NCBI RefSeq assembly: GCF_023195515.1
Contig: NZ_JALPKR020000001.1
Location: 1-53,450, forward strand
From: Variovorax sp. S12S4
GTDB taxonomy: Bacteria > Pseudomonadota > Gammaproteobacteria > Burkholderiales > Burkholderiaceae_C
DNA length: 53,450 nt
Direction of reading: 5' to 3'
The notes below the pieces were generated by a model. That model did no database searches, was not told the DNA's origin, and saw only the letters and a list, made by a program, of their open reading frames with translations. This document shows positions 8,408-17,210 of the stretch, piece after piece. Made by a program: the position numbers and the translations under genes. Position 1 is the stretch's first letter. The number at the start of each line of letters is the position of its first letter.

Positions 8408-10641
8408 TGCAGGGGCCCGGTGCCGCCCTTCGCTTTCGTGCGGCGCTGCGTGTTGCGCTGAGCCAGTACGTCGCCAACGGCTTCAGCGTTGCGCTCGGCC
8501 TGCTGGTCATCTCGGCCGGCGCGCATTTTTGGCTCGGCACCATTGCCGCTTCCGCAGCCGCGGTGGGCGTGATCGTCACCGCCCCGCCCGACCTGCCCGG
8601 CCCGCGCCGCGGCAAGTTCTTCCAGATGCTGCCGGCCCCGCTGATCGGGCTGCCGCTCTTCTTTCTGGTGCAGCTGCTGCACACCGCGCCCATTCGCCTT
8701 GGGCTGGTGCTGGTGCCCGCCACCTTCGTCGCCTTTCTGGCCATGGCATGGGGCAAGCGCGGCATTCCCATTGCCATTGCGGTGATGTTCTCGATGGTTT
8801 TCTCGATGGCCACGCCCGCGCCGAGCGGCATGGCCGAGGCGTTGGAGCGCACCTGGCACTTTGGCCTTGGCGCCGGCCTCTACGTGATCTGGGCCAACCT
8901 GGCCAACCATGCGCTTAACGGGCGCTACCGGGTGCAGTCGGTGTCGGACGTGCTGTATTCGCTGGCCGCGCTAATGCGCACCGAGGCCACGCAGTTCACG
9001 CCGCGCGACGACACGAGCGACATCCGCGAAACCCCTGCACCCTTGCTCGGCCGGCTGCTGCGCGAACAGGCCGCGCTGGCCGACCAGCTGCAGGCCACGC
9101 GCGACATCGTGCTCGAGTCGCCGCGCACGCCGCGCCGGCAGCGGCTGGCCGCCATGCTGGTGATCGTGCTCGAAATGCGCGACCAGCTGCTTGCGAGCGA
9201 GCTCGACCTGGACGCGCTCAAGAGCCACCCCGCGCATGCCGAGGCACTCATCGAGATGCGCCGCGTGCTCGAAGAGCTGGCCGACGAAACCACCGCGCTC
9301 GGCGACTCATTGCTCATGGGCCGCCACCCCGAGCCGGTGGCCGACCGCCGGCCGCGCCTTGCATCGATTCACCTTCCCGCCGAAGAGCACGCGGCAAGCC
9401 ACGGCATGCCCGGCCCCAACGCCGCCATGCTCGCGCGCGGCCTGGCAAGCCGCATCGGCCACATCAACGACGAGGTGCTGCGCCTTTCGGCCATGGCGCG
9501 CGGCGATGCCGAGCCCAACCTGGCCGTGGTGCGGGCCAACTGGCAGATGTTCGTGAGCCCGACCGACTGGTCGCTGCGGCCCTTTCTCACGCTGTGGAGC
9601 TGGGACGCGCCGCCGCTGCGGCATGCCATTCGCGCCGCGCTGGCCATTGCGGCCGGTTACGCCATTGCGGTGTCGCTGCCCTGGGGTTCGCATGACTACT
9701 GGATCTTGCTGACCATTGTGGTGGTGCTGCGCGGCAGCCTTTCGCAAACGCTGGAGCGGCGCAACAGCCGCGTGGCCGGCACGCTGCTGGGCTGCGTGCT
9801 GGCGGTGGGCCTGCTTTCCGCGCACCCGTCGCCGCTGCTGCTGCTGGCCTTCGTTACGGTGTCGCAGGCCATTGCGCACAGCTTTGCGGTGCGGCGCTAC
9901 CTGATTACGGCAGTGGCGGCCACCGTGCTCGGCCTGTTGCAGGCGCACATGCTCAACACCGGCGCCGCGCCCATCTTTGCGCTCTTCGAGCGCATTGCGG
10001 ATACGCTCATCGGCGCCGCGCTGGCATGGGGCTTCTGCTATGTGCTGCCGTCATGGGAGCGCGGGCAGATTCCGGCGCTGGTGGCGCGCACGCTCACGGC
10101 GCAGGCACGCCATGCACGCCTGGCGCTGGGCCTGGGCCAGCTGCAGGCAGTCGACAGCAGCCCCGAGCTCGAATGGCGGCTTGCGCGCCGCGAGGCCTAC
10201 GACAGCCTTTCAGCGCTGGTGCAGGCCACGCAGCGTTCGCTGTCAGAGCCGCGTGCGGTGCAGCCGCCGCTCGAGCCGCTGGAGCACCTGCAGGCGCACA
10301 GCTACCAGTTGCTCGCGCAGCTCAGCGCCGTAAAATCGATGCTCGTGCTGCGGCGCGACCGGCTCACCCCGGGCGAAATCGAAGGCCCGCTCGCGCGCAC
10401 TGCACAGCGCATCGAAGCAGCCATCGGCACCGCGCCCACCACCGGTCCCACGCTGCCCGAAAGCCCCGGCTCCACCACCGTGGGCGGCCCGATTCCCCTG
10501 CCAGACCCCTTCGACAACGACATCAGCCCCTGGCTGCTGCGCCGCCTCGATCTGGCCACGGCACTCGCTACGCAGCTGCGCGACGACGCGGCGCGCATTC
10601 TTCAACCCCTGGAGACACAAGCCACGACCACCGCTCAATGA
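8407..10641 (+). CDS. FUSC family membrane protein (YccS/aromatic-acid-exporter-like)
   Basis: Large inner-membrane protein (about 744 aa) with the two-module FUSC layout: an N-terminal block of hydrophobic helices (SVALGLLVISAGAHFWLGT, LPLFFLVQLLHTAPIRLG), a long cytoplasmic helical segment, a second membrane block (ALAIAAGYAIAVSLPWG, YWILLTIVVVLRGSLSQT with the family-typical LRGSLSQTLERRNSRVAGT) and a C-terminal cytoplasmic region. Relatives include YccS, YhfK and AaeB, thought to export organic acids. The start is ATG 8407 (overlapping the suhB stop as TGATG), with GTG 8404 as an alternative. The 3' end overlaps mscS by 4 bp. Substrate unknown. Confidence 0.88.
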   Translation: MQGPGAALRFRAALRVALSQYVANGFSVALGLLVISAGAHFWLGTIAASAAAVGVIVTAPPDLPGPRRGKFFQMLPAPLIGLPLFFLVQLLHTAPIRLGLVLVPATFVAFLAMAWGKRGIPIAIAVMFSMVFSMATPAPSGMAEALERTWHFGLGAGLYVIWANLANHALNGRYRVQSVSDVLYSLAALMRTEATQFTPRDDTSDIRETPAPLLGRLLREQAALADQLQATRDIVLESPRTPRRQRLAAMLVIVLEMRDQLLASELDLDALKSHPAHAEALIEMRRVLEELADETTALGDSLLMGRHPEPVADRRPRLASIHLPAEEHAASHGMPGPNAAMLARGLASRIGHINDEVLRLSAMARGDAEPNLAVVRANWQMFVSPTDWSLRPFLTLWSWDAPPLRHAIRAALAIAAGYAIAVSLPWGSHDYWILLTIVVVLRGSLSQTLERRNSRVAGTLLGCVLAVGLLSAHPSPLLLLAFVTVSQAIAHSFAVRRYLITAVAATVLGLLQAHMLNTGAAPIFALFERIADTLIGAALAWGFCYVLPSWERGQIPALVARTLTAQARHARLALGLGQLQAVDSSPELEWRLARREAYDSLSALVQATQRSLSEPRAVQPPLEPLEHLQAHSYQLLAQLSAVKSMLVLRRDRLTPGEIEGPLARTAQRIEAAIGTAPTTGPTLPESPGSTTVGGPIPLPDPFDNDISPWLLRRLDLATALATQLRDDAARILQPLETQATTTAQ

Positions 10642-11735
10642 CCGAAGAGATGCTTGCCCACCCCTGGTTCGGCACCTGGCTCGCAGCCGTGATTGCCGTT
10701 CCGCTCGCGCTGCTTGTTCACCGTCTCGGCGGCCTTGTGCTGATGCGAATCACCCGTCCGGCGCCCGCGCTGCATTCGATGGTGATCAACTGCAAACCCG
10801 TGGCGCGGGTGGTGCTGCCCCTTTTGGCGCTGCTGCTGGTGTTCCAGGCCGCGCCGAGCGATCTTCGCTTCATAGGCAGCGTGCGGCACCTCAACGGCCT
10901 GCTGCTGATTGCCGCCACCACGTGGCTGGCGGTAAAGGCCATCAGCGGCTTTGCGGACGGCGTGCTCGCGCAGCACCCGTACGACGTGGAAGACAACCTG
11001 CACGCGCGCCGCGTGCTCACCCAAACCCGCGTGCTTGCGCGCACCGCCATGTCGATGGTGCTGGTGGCCGGCGGCGCGATGATGCTGATGACTTTTCCGG
11101 GCGCGCGGCAGGTGGGTGCGAGCCTGCTGGCCTCGGCGGGCGTGATCGGCATCGTGGCCGGCCTGGCGGCCAAGCCGGTGTTCAGCAACCTGATTGCCGG
11201 GCTGCAGATTGCGCTGGCCCAGCCCATACGCATCGACGACGTGCTGGTGGTCGAGGGCGAGTGGGGCCGGGTCGAAGAGATTACCGGCACCTTTGTGGTG
11301 GTGAAGATCTGGGACGACCGGCGCTTGATCCTGCCGCTGAGCTACTTCATTGAAAAACCTTTTCAGAACTGGACGCGCAGTTCGTCGCAGCTGCTGGGCG
11401 CGGTTTTCGTCTATGCCGACTACGGCATGCCACTGCAGCCGCTGCGCGCAGAGGTCGAGCGCATCGTGAAATCGGCGCCCGAGTGGGACGGCCGGTTTTT
11501 CAACCTGCAGGTAACCGACGCCACCGAGCGCACCATGCAAATTCGGGTGCTTTGCACCGCCGGCAATTCCAGCCTTGCCTTCGATTTGCGCTGCAAGGTG
11601 CGCGAAGGGCTCATCGACTTCATGCAGCGGGAGTACCCGCAGTTCCTGCCCCGGATGCGCATCGAAAGCGATGGCAAGCCGGGCCGGCAAGACACTCAGG
11701 ACATGCAGCGTCAGCCCGTGCCGTCGCCGCGCTGA
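10638..11735 (+). CDS. MscS-family mechanosensitive ion channel
   Basis: 365-residue small-conductance mechanosensitive channel of the inner membrane. Several N-terminal hydrophobic segments are followed by the pore helix region GASLLASAGVIGIVAGLAAK and the beta domain with VEGEWGRVEEITGTFVVVK and RLILPLSYFIEKPFQNWTR, which are hallmark MscS strings. ATG 10638 overlaps the FUSC stop codon (ATGA), indicating translational coupling. In this family such channels release solutes under turgor; the coupling with a FUSC exporter suggests a joint envelope-stress or export role, which is inference. The 3' end overlaps the convergent DUF418 gene by 25 bp. Confidence 0.92.
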   Translation: MTEEMLAHPWFGTWLAAVIAVPLALLVHRLGGLVLMRITRPAPALHSMVINCKPVARVVLPLLALLLVFQAAPSDLRFIGSVRHLNGLLLIAATTWLAVKAISGFADGVLAQHPYDVEDNLHARRVLTQTRVLARTAMSMVLVAGGAMMLMTFPGARQVGASLLASAGVIGIVAGLAAKPVFSNLIAGLQIALAQPIRIDDVLVVEGEWGRVEEITGTFVVVKIWDDRRLILPLSYFIEKPFQNWTRSSSQLLGAVFVYADYGMPLQPLRAEVERIVKSAPEWDGRFFNLQVTDATERTMQIRVLCTAGNSSLAFDLRCKVREGLIDFMQREYPQFLPRMRIESDGKPGRQDTQDMQRQPVPSPR

Positions 11736-12940
11736 CCCGCAGCGTGGCTGCGGCGGCGCAGCGGCGGCAGCTGCAGGTTGGTGAACGCCCGCAGCAGCCA
11801 CTCCGCGGGGCCATACGCAAAGTTTTGCATCCACCAGCGGCTCAGAACCAGGTTGCCCGCAAATATGGCCAATGCGACGCCAAAGGTTGCCAGCGGCCCG
11901 ATGGTGCCGATCCACCGCAGCCCGTAGGCCAGAAAGATCCACGCGCAGACCAGCGATTGCAGCAGGTAGTTGGACAGCGCCATGCGCCCCGCAGGCGCCA
12001 GCCATTGCGCCAGCACGCGGCCAGGCCCGGTCTGGAACACCAGCAGCATGCCGGCTGCATAAGCGGCCGCCAGGAACGGTGCCGTCAGCAGCGTGGCCGC
12101 CAAGCCCTGGATCTGGCGCGCCACATCGTTCAGCCGCATGGCAGGCAAGGCATAGACCAGCGCACCCGGCACGCCGACGAGCAAGCCCCAGAACAACACC
12201 CGCCGCAGCAGCTTGCCATGCGCCTCTGCATGCGCGAGCAACCCGCGCTTGCCGGCAATGAACCCCGCAAAGAACATGGCCAGCGCCTCGGGTGCCTGTA
12301 CCAGCGCGGTGATCCACCACACCTGCGACAGGTCGCGCAGGTGCTGCACCATCACCATGGTCGGCGAGGCACGGTAGGCGGCCAGCGCCCTGGCCGCGTC
12401 GGCGTAGGCGGCTTCGTTGGCCAGCCGCATGTCCGCATGCGTTACCAGATAGCCAACGGCGGCCCACGCCAGCGACACAAGCAGCACCAGCCCGATGGCC
12501 GCGCACGCCATGAACACATCGCCCCGTCGCCGCAGCAACAGCAGCACCGCGCCCAGCACCGCATATGTGGTGAGGATGTCGCCGTAATAGAGCACCACGG
12601 CATGCAGCACGCCGATGACCCACAGGCCCACCAGCCGCCGCACCATGCGCGGCGCAAAGCGCTTGCCGTCGCGCTCCGCCGCCCGCATCTGCAGCGTGAA
12701 GCTGTAGCCGAACAAAAACGAGAACAGCAGGTAGAACTTGGTCTCGAACACAAACGCCCGCACGAACGAGGCGCTGCGGTCGGCCAGCGAAACAGCGAGC
12801 GGATCGGGAATGCCCAGGCCGTAGTAGGTAGATGCGAAGCTTGCGATGTTGACCACCAAAATGCCCAGCAGCGCAAAGCCGCGCAGCGCATCGACCAGGT
12901 GCTGGCGCTCGTTCGTCGTTTCTTTCGGGGCAGGCGTCAT
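11711..12940 (-). CDS. DUF418 domain-containing membrane protein
   Basis: 409-residue polytopic membrane protein of the YeiB/DUF418 family. It opens with the conserved RQHLVDALRGFALLGILVVN and contains many hydrophobic helices. The DUF418 domain proper spans the C-terminal half: FFAGFIAGKRGLL, RVLAQWLAPAGRMALSNYLL, QSLVCAWIFLAYGLRW. Function in the family is unknown; a transport or acyltransfer role has been considered because the fold resembles acyltransferase-3 proteins. The start (ATG 12940) overlaps the stop of the upstream MarR gene by 4 bp, so the two form an operon and are probably co-regulated. Confidence 0.87.
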   Translation of the reverse strand: MTPAPKETTNERQHLVDALRGFALLGILVVNIASFASTYYGLGIPDPLAVSLADRSASFVRAFVFETKFYLLFSFLFGYSFTLQMRAAERDGKRFAPRMVRRLVGLWVIGVLHAVVLYYGDILTTYAVLGAVLLLLRRRGDVFMACAAIGLVLLVSLAWAAVGYLVTHADMRLANEAAYADAARALAAYRASPTMVMVQHLRDLSQVWWITALVQAPEALAMFFAGFIAGKRGLLAHAEAHGKLLRRVLFWGLLVGVPGALVYALPAMRLNDVARQIQGLAATLLTAPFLAAAYAAGMLLVFQTGPGRVLAQWLAPAGRMALSNYLLQSLVCAWIFLAYGLRWIGTIGPLATFGVALAIFAGNLVLSRWWMQNFAYGPAEWLLRAFTNLQLPPLRRRSHAAGQRGDGTG

Positions 12941-13467
12941 TCAGGCTTTCTTGGCTTCAGGGGTAGATTGGCGCCACCCGCGCCGCGGCGGCCGCGGTCT
13001 GCCTTGGGCAGCACCGCCTCTTCGACCATGCGCTCCGCCCGGGCGTGCAGGCGGTGCAGCGACTCGTCGAGCCGCGCCGCGTCGTCGTCGCTCAACGCGC
13101 CCAGCAGCTCGGTGTTGATTTGCGTGACCAGCGGAAACAGCTCTTCATACAGCGCCTGCCCGCTTTCGGTGAGCCCCAGCCGCACCTGCCGCCGGTCGCC
13201 CGGCCGCACCACGCGCGACACCAGGTGCTTGGCGACCAGCGAACCGACCGCCTTGGAGGTGCGGGCCCGGTCCAGTTGCGCATGCTCGGCCAGCTCGGAA
13301 GAACTGAGCTCGCCGCGGCTTGCCAGCACCGCAACCAGCCGCCATTCGCGCCGGGTAATGCCAAAGCGCCCCTCGCACAGCCGGATGACCATGCTGCCCG
13401 CCACCGACAGCAGGCGCGACAGCCGGTACAGCAGCAAATCGTCCAGCGGGCGGCGCGGCGCGGTCAT
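12937..13467 (-). CDS. MarR-family transcriptional regulator
   Basis: 176-residue MarR regulator. The winged helix is clear: FGITRREWRLVAVLASRGEL, SSSELAEHAQLDRARTSKAVGSLVAKHLV, RVVRPGDRRQVRLGLTESG, with dimerisation helices at both ends. The last about 25 residues are a basic, Gly/Ala-rich tail (ADRGRRGAGGANLPLKPRKP). It is divergent from the Bug-sulfatase operon, and a dyad lies in the spacer, so it probably represses that operon and itself together with the DUF418 gene. Ligand unknown. Confidence 0.9.
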   Translation of the reverse strand: MTAPRRPLDDLLLYRLSRLLSVAGSMVIRLCEGRFGITRREWRLVAVLASRGELSSSELAEHAQLDRARTSKAVGSLVAKHLVSRVVRPGDRRQVRLGLTESGQALYEELFPLVTQINTELLGALSDDDAARLDESLHRLHARAERMVEEAVLPKADRGRRGAGGANLPLKPRKPE

Positions 13468-13489
13468 TTGGGGTTAGTCCGGGGGATGG

Positions 13490-13502
13490 TTGATTAGATC
13501 AA
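13490..13502. promoter_or_regulatory. Perfect dyad TTGAT-TAG-ATCAA, probable MarR operator
   Basis: A perfect 5-bp-arm inverted repeat lies in the 118-bp spacer between the MarR start (13467) and the first Bug gene (13586). It lies 23 bp from the MarR start codon, where binding would block MarR transcription. A/T-rich dyads of this form are common MarR-family operators. Assignment is positional. Confidence 0.6.
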
Positions 13503-13585
13503 TCGAATGTAGCGTCTCTAAAGTCGTTCGCAGCCGCGGCACCTGGGCCGAGCGGCGCCACCGAACGAGAACCGGAGACATCGAC

Positions 13586-14578
13586 ATGCCCTGCCCTGAT
13601 TTCGACCGCCGCCAGATCGTTGCCGCCCTGGGCGGCCTTGCGCTGGCTCCGCTTGCACCATTGGCCAACGCACAGGCGTTTACGCCCGGCCAGCCCATCA
13701 AGGTGCTGATTGGCGTGCCCGCCGGCGGCACGCAAGACGTGCTGACCCGCGCCATTGCAGAGCAGGTGCGCGACACGCTCGGCCCGCTCATCGTGGACAA
13801 CCGCTCGGGCGCGGCGGGCCGCATTGCGGTGGAAGCGGTAAAAACCGCGGCGCCCGACGGCCGCACCCTGCTGTTGGGCACCGCCAGCATGATGACCATG
13901 TTTCCAAGCGCCTACCGCCAGCTGTCGTACGACCCGATCAAGGACTTTGTGCCCATCATCAATGCGGCGCGCTTCGAGCTGGCGCTGGTCGTGCACAAGG
14001 ACGTGCCGGCCAACACGCTGGCCGAGTTCATCGCCTGGGCCAAGGCGCAGGGCGACAAGCTGAGCTTTGCTTCTTACGGCGCCGGAACGCCTTCGCACTT
14101 CTTGGGTGAAATGCTCAACCGCGCGGCCGGGCTCAAGATGGTTCATGTGCCGTACCGCGGCTCTACGCCGGCACGGCAAGACGTGATGGGCGGCTCGGTG
14201 CCCGTGTACTTCGACACCATTGGCGGCGCGCAGCAGCTGCTGCCTTCGGGCCGCGTGAAGGTGCTGGCCACCAGTGGCGACAAGCGTTCTCCGCTGATGC
14301 CCAACCTGCCCTGCTTTGTAGAGAGCGGCTACAAGGACGTGGTGGCCACCGCCTGGTTTGCCTACTACGCGCCCCTTAAGACGCCGCAGCCCATCGTCGA
14401 CAAGCTGCGCGCCGAATTCACCCGCGCCATCAATTCGCGCGAAGTGCGCCAGCAACTGCTGCAGAACGGCATGTACCCCGTGGGCGACAACAGCGACGCA
14501 CTCTTGAAGACCATGCGCGAAGACACGGCACGCTGGGCAGGCATCATGAAGGCCGTGAACTTTCAGGCCAACGATTGA
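13586..14578 (+). CDS. Tripartite tricarboxylate transporter binding protein (Bug/TctC family)
   Basis: Periplasmic solute-binding protein of about 330 residues. The start is ATG 13586, with GGAG 8 bases upstream; an earlier in-frame ATG would add unrelated residues. A signal peptide ends near LAPLAPLANAQA. Bug-family strings are PIKVLIGVPAGGTQDVLTRA (carboxylate-binding loop), VDNRSGAAGRIAVEAVKTA, SFASYGAGTPSHFLGEML, VPYRGSTPARQDVMGG and GRVKVLATSGDKRSPLMP. Bug proteins bind small carboxylates or amides. No TctA/TctB membrane subunits are encoded nearby, as is common for orphan Bugs in Burkholderiales. It is first of a three-gene operon with another Bug and a sulfatase, so the ligand may be a sulfated or sulfonated carboxylate (inference). 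Confidence 0.9.
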   Translation: MPCPDFDRRQIVAALGGLALAPLAPLANAQAFTPGQPIKVLIGVPAGGTQDVLTRAIAEQVRDTLGPLIVDNRSGAAGRIAVEAVKTAAPDGRTLLLGTASMMTMFPSAYRQLSYDPIKDFVPIINAARFELALVVHKDVPANTLAEFIAWAKAQGDKLSFASYGAGTPSHFLGEMLNRAAGLKMVHVPYRGSTPARQDVMGGSVPVYFDTIGGAQQLLPSGRVKVLATSGDKRSPLMPNLPCFVESGYKDVVATAWFAYYAPLKTPQPIVDKLRAEFTRAINSREVRQQLLQNGMYPVGDNSDALLKTMREDTARWAGIMKAVNFQAND

Positions 14579-14616
14579 CTGAACGACTGAACAACCAAAC
14601 GACTGATCGACTGAAC
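14577..14616. repeat. 8-bp tandem repeat between the two Bug genes
   Basis: Five contiguous 8-mers: GACTGAAC, GACTGAAC, AACCAAAC, GACTGATC, GACTGAAC. Copies 1, 2 and 5 are identical and copy 4 has one change. The array begins at the stop codon of the first Bug gene and ends directly against the GAGGAGG ribosome-binding site (14617-14623) of the second, so copy number would change spacing but not reading frame of either gene. Confidence 0.75.
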
Positions 14617-14631
14617 GAGGAGGAACCCGAC

Positions 14632-15636
14632 ATGCTGAACAACACCCCCACCAACACCCCCATCACCCGCCGCCTTGCCGCGCTGCTTGCCGCAGCCGGC
14701 CTCATGGCCTCCATGGCCGCCGTAGCGCCCCAGGCAAGCGCGCAAGCGCTCGACAGCCCGCTGCACATCGTGGTCGGCTACGCACCGGGCGGTGCCACCG
14801 ACCGCGTGGCGCGCATCGTCGGCGACAAGCTGGCAGCGCGCCTGGGCGTGCCCGTGGTGGTCGACAACAAGCCCGGCGCCGGCGGCCGCCTTGCGGCCCA
14901 GCAGGTCAAGAACACCCCCGCCAGCCAGAACGTGCTGATGCTTGCCAACCCCGCCGTGATGGTGGTGGCGCCGCTCGTCTTCAAGGACAACAACTACGAC
15001 CCCGAGCGCGACTTCGTGCCCGTGTCGCACGTCAACGCCTACGACTTTGCGCTGTCTGTGTCGCCCCACCTGCCGGTGCGCGAACTCAACCATTTGCTCG
15101 CCTGGATGCGCGCCAACCCCAACCAGGCCAACGTGGGCGTGCCCGCCACCGGCAGCCTGCCGCACTTCTTCGGCCTGATGGTGGGCGAAAAAGCCAAGGT
15201 GCAGACGCAGATCATCGGCTACCGCGGCTCGGCCCCGCTGCTGAACGACCTCATCGGCGGCCAAGTGCCGATTTCGGTCGACACCGAAGACGTGGTGCTG
15301 CCGCAGCACAACGCCGGCAAGCTGCGCATCCTGGCCCTTTCGGGCGCCAAGCGCTCGCCCTTTGCGCCCAACATTCCCACCTTCAAGGAAGCCGGCCTCG
15401 ACCTGGCCGCCACCGGCTGGAACACCTTCTTTGCGCCCGCCAGCATGCCCAAGGACAAGGTCGAACGCCTGTCCAACATGATTCGCGACGTGATGCAAGA
15501 CGCCGACACCCAGCGCAAGTTCAAGGACGCTGGCATGACCCCCGTGGTGAGCACGCAGGCGCAAACCGCCGCAATGCTCAAGGCCTACAAGGCGCAGTGG
15601 GCGCCCGTCGTTCAAAAGTCTGGCTACCAGCCCTGA
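14632..15636 (+). CDS. Second Bug/TctC-family periplasmic binding protein
   Basis: Periplasmic binding protein of 334 residues, divergent in sequence from the preceding Bug but with the same family landmarks: HIVVGYAPGGATDRVARIVG, VVDNKPGAGGRLAAQQVK, NVGVPATGSLPHFFGLMVG, IIGYRGSAPLLNDLIGGQVP, GKLRILALSGAKRSPFAPN. The start ATG 14632 has a strong GAGGAGG 8 bases upstream; the earlier in-frame ATG at 14575 would start inside the repeat. The signal peptide is RRLAALLAAAGLMASMAAV with cleavage around QASAQA. Two Bugs in tandem feeding one hydrolase suggest uptake of two related ligands. No cognate permease is present. Confidence 0.9.
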   Translation: MLNNTPTNTPITRRLAALLAAAGLMASMAAVAPQASAQALDSPLHIVVGYAPGGATDRVARIVGDKLAARLGVPVVVDNKPGAGGRLAAQQVKNTPASQNVLMLANPAVMVVAPLVFKDNNYDPERDFVPVSHVNAYDFALSVSPHLPVRELNHLLAWMRANPNQANVGVPATGSLPHFFGLMVGEKAKVQTQIIGYRGSAPLLNDLIGGQVPISVDTEDVVLPQHNAGKLRILALSGAKRSPFAPNIPTFKEAGLDLAATGWNTFFAPASMPKDKVERLSNMIRDVMQDADTQRKFKDAGMTPVVSTQAQTAAMLKAYKAQWAPVVQKSGYQP

Positions 15637-15651
15637 ACAACCGCCTCGCTT

Positions 15652-15671
15652 CAGACAGACCGACAGACAGA
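15652..15671. repeat. Tetranucleotide repeat directly upstream of the sulfatase start
   Basis: Five contiguous 4-mers, CAGA CAGA CCGA CAGA CAGA, end 3 bases before the sulfatase ATG (15675). No Shine-Dalgarno sequence is visible in the spacer, so the repeat occupies the place where a ribosome-binding site should be. Copy-number change would alter the 5' untranslated region but not the frame. Confidence 0.7.
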
Positions 15672-15674
15672 CAC

Positions 15675-17015
15675 ATGAAAAGACCCAACATCATCTTCAT
15701 AGTGGCCGACGACCTCGGCTACGCCGACCTTGGCTGCTATGGCGGCCGCGACGCCGCATTCGGCCCCGTGTCGCCCGTGCTCGACGGCCTGGCCGCCAAC
15801 GGTTCGAAGCTCACCCAGGGCTACTCGAACTCGCCCGTGTGCTCGCCCACCCGCTTTGCCATGATTACCGCGCGCTACCAATACCGCCTGCGCGGCGCGG
15901 CCGAAGAGCCCATCAGGAGCAGCAGCCGCGGCAGCACCACGCTCGGCCTGCCCACCGACCACCCCACCCTGCCGTCATTGCTGAAGGCCGGCGGCTACCA
16001 GACCGCCCTCATCGGCAAATGGCACCTGGGCTACCCGCCCCACTTTGGCCCGCTGCGATCGGGGTACGACGAATTCTTCGGTCCCATGTCGGGCGGCGTC
16101 GACTACTTTACGCATTGCGACTCCACCGGCCAGCACGACCTGTGGTTTGGCGAAGAAGACAAGAAAGAAGACGGCTACCTGACCGACATTCTTTCGAAAC
16201 GCGCAGTCGACTACGTCGAATGCATGGCCGCCAAACAGAAGCAGCAGCGAAGAAGGAAAAGAAGCCCCCTTCTTCTTGAGCCTGCACTACACCGCCCCCC
16301 ACTGGCCGTGGGAAACCCGCGACGACGCAGACAAAGCGCCCACCGTCAAAGACAACCTCTTCGACCTGGCCGGCGGCAACTTTCATGTGTACCGCCGCAT
16401 GATCCATCACATGGACGAAGGCATCGGCTGGATCATGGCCGCGCTCGAAAAGCACGGCATGGCCGACAACACCCTGGTGGTGTTTACCAGCGACAACGGC
16501 GGCGAACGTTTTTCAGACAACTGGCCCCTGGTCGGCGGCAAGATGGACCTGACCGAAGGCGGCATCCGCGTGCCATGGATCGCGCACTGGCCCGCAGTGA
16601 TCGCCAAGGGCAGCGGAGTACGCAACTCTGCATGACCATGGACTGGTCCGCCACCATGCTCGACGCGGCCGGCGTGAAGGCCGATGCGACCTACCCGCTC
16701 GACGGCGTGTCGCTGATGCCTGTGCTGAAGGATGCGAAGCACAGCTTCCGCAGGCCGCTGCACTGGCGCATGAACCATCGCGGGCAGGAAGCGATGCGCG
16801 ACGGGGACTGGAAGTACCTGAAGGTGGATGGGAACGAATACCTGTTCAACATTCCGGCTGATGAGCGCGAGCGGGCGAATCTGGGGAAGAAGGAGCCGGA
16901 GAGGCTGGCTGCGATGCGCGAGGAATGGGCGGCTTGGAACGCGACGATGCCTGGGATTCCGGAGGATGCGACTGTTAGTTTGGGGTATTCGGTTAAGGAT
17001 ATGCCGCAGAGGTAG
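15675..17015 (+). pseudogene. Sulfatase (arylsulfatase type), frame disrupted internally
   Basis: Formylglycine-dependent sulfatase, about 447 codons. It begins MKRPNIIFIVADDLGYADLG (metal-binding DD) and has the activation motif C56-SPTR, where Cys56 would become formylglycine. Later landmarks are GKWHLG, HYTAPHWPWE, FTSDNGGE and DLTEGGIRVPW. The first part reads in one frame to about 16235. The middle (SLHYTAPHWPW to AVIAKGSG) reads one base over. From about 16618 the original frame resumes (LCMTMDWSATMLDAAG) to the stop at 17015. Around 16235-16275 a Lys-rich loop makes most sense with lost bases in an AGCAGC or CCCCC run; near 16618-16621 one base is missing. The two shifts cancel. There is no signal peptide, so it is probably cytoplasmic and acts on imported sulfate esters supplied by the Bug proteins. 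Confidence 0.85.
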
Positions 17016-17210
17016 GACGGAGTGGGCATGGGTCGGTGGCTGCTTAAGACTAAAAACAGTCGTTGACGTCAAGGTTCGAGCGACCGGTATTCGTGAGACC
17101 GGGCATCTGCGCCGCTAGCATTGCCGTCGTCAACCGCTTGCGGCGATGCGGAGCAGGACCACCCGGATAGTTTCGTGCCTCGCAACCGCGGCATCCTGGC
17201 AACGACAACC
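17016..17210. other. Spacer at the left edge of the accessory block
   Basis: 195 bp between the sulfatase and the helicase fragment, whose genes converge here. No gene, tRNA, integrase or convincing terminator was seen; the only structure is a weak GACT/AGTC hairpin near 17050. It marks the change from very G+C-rich native coding sequence to visibly less G+C-rich sequence. Confidence 0.4.

Noticed and set aside
10026..11735. 569-codon frame extending mscS upstream into the FUSC gene
   Set aside because: Residues before MTEEMLAHPW are Arg/Ala-rich antisense-like sequence, and ATG 10638 overlaps the FUSC stop as in a coupled operon.
17016..17210. Integration site or attachment repeat at the edge of the accessory block
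   Set aside because: No tRNA, integrase or matching direct repeat was found at either edge.
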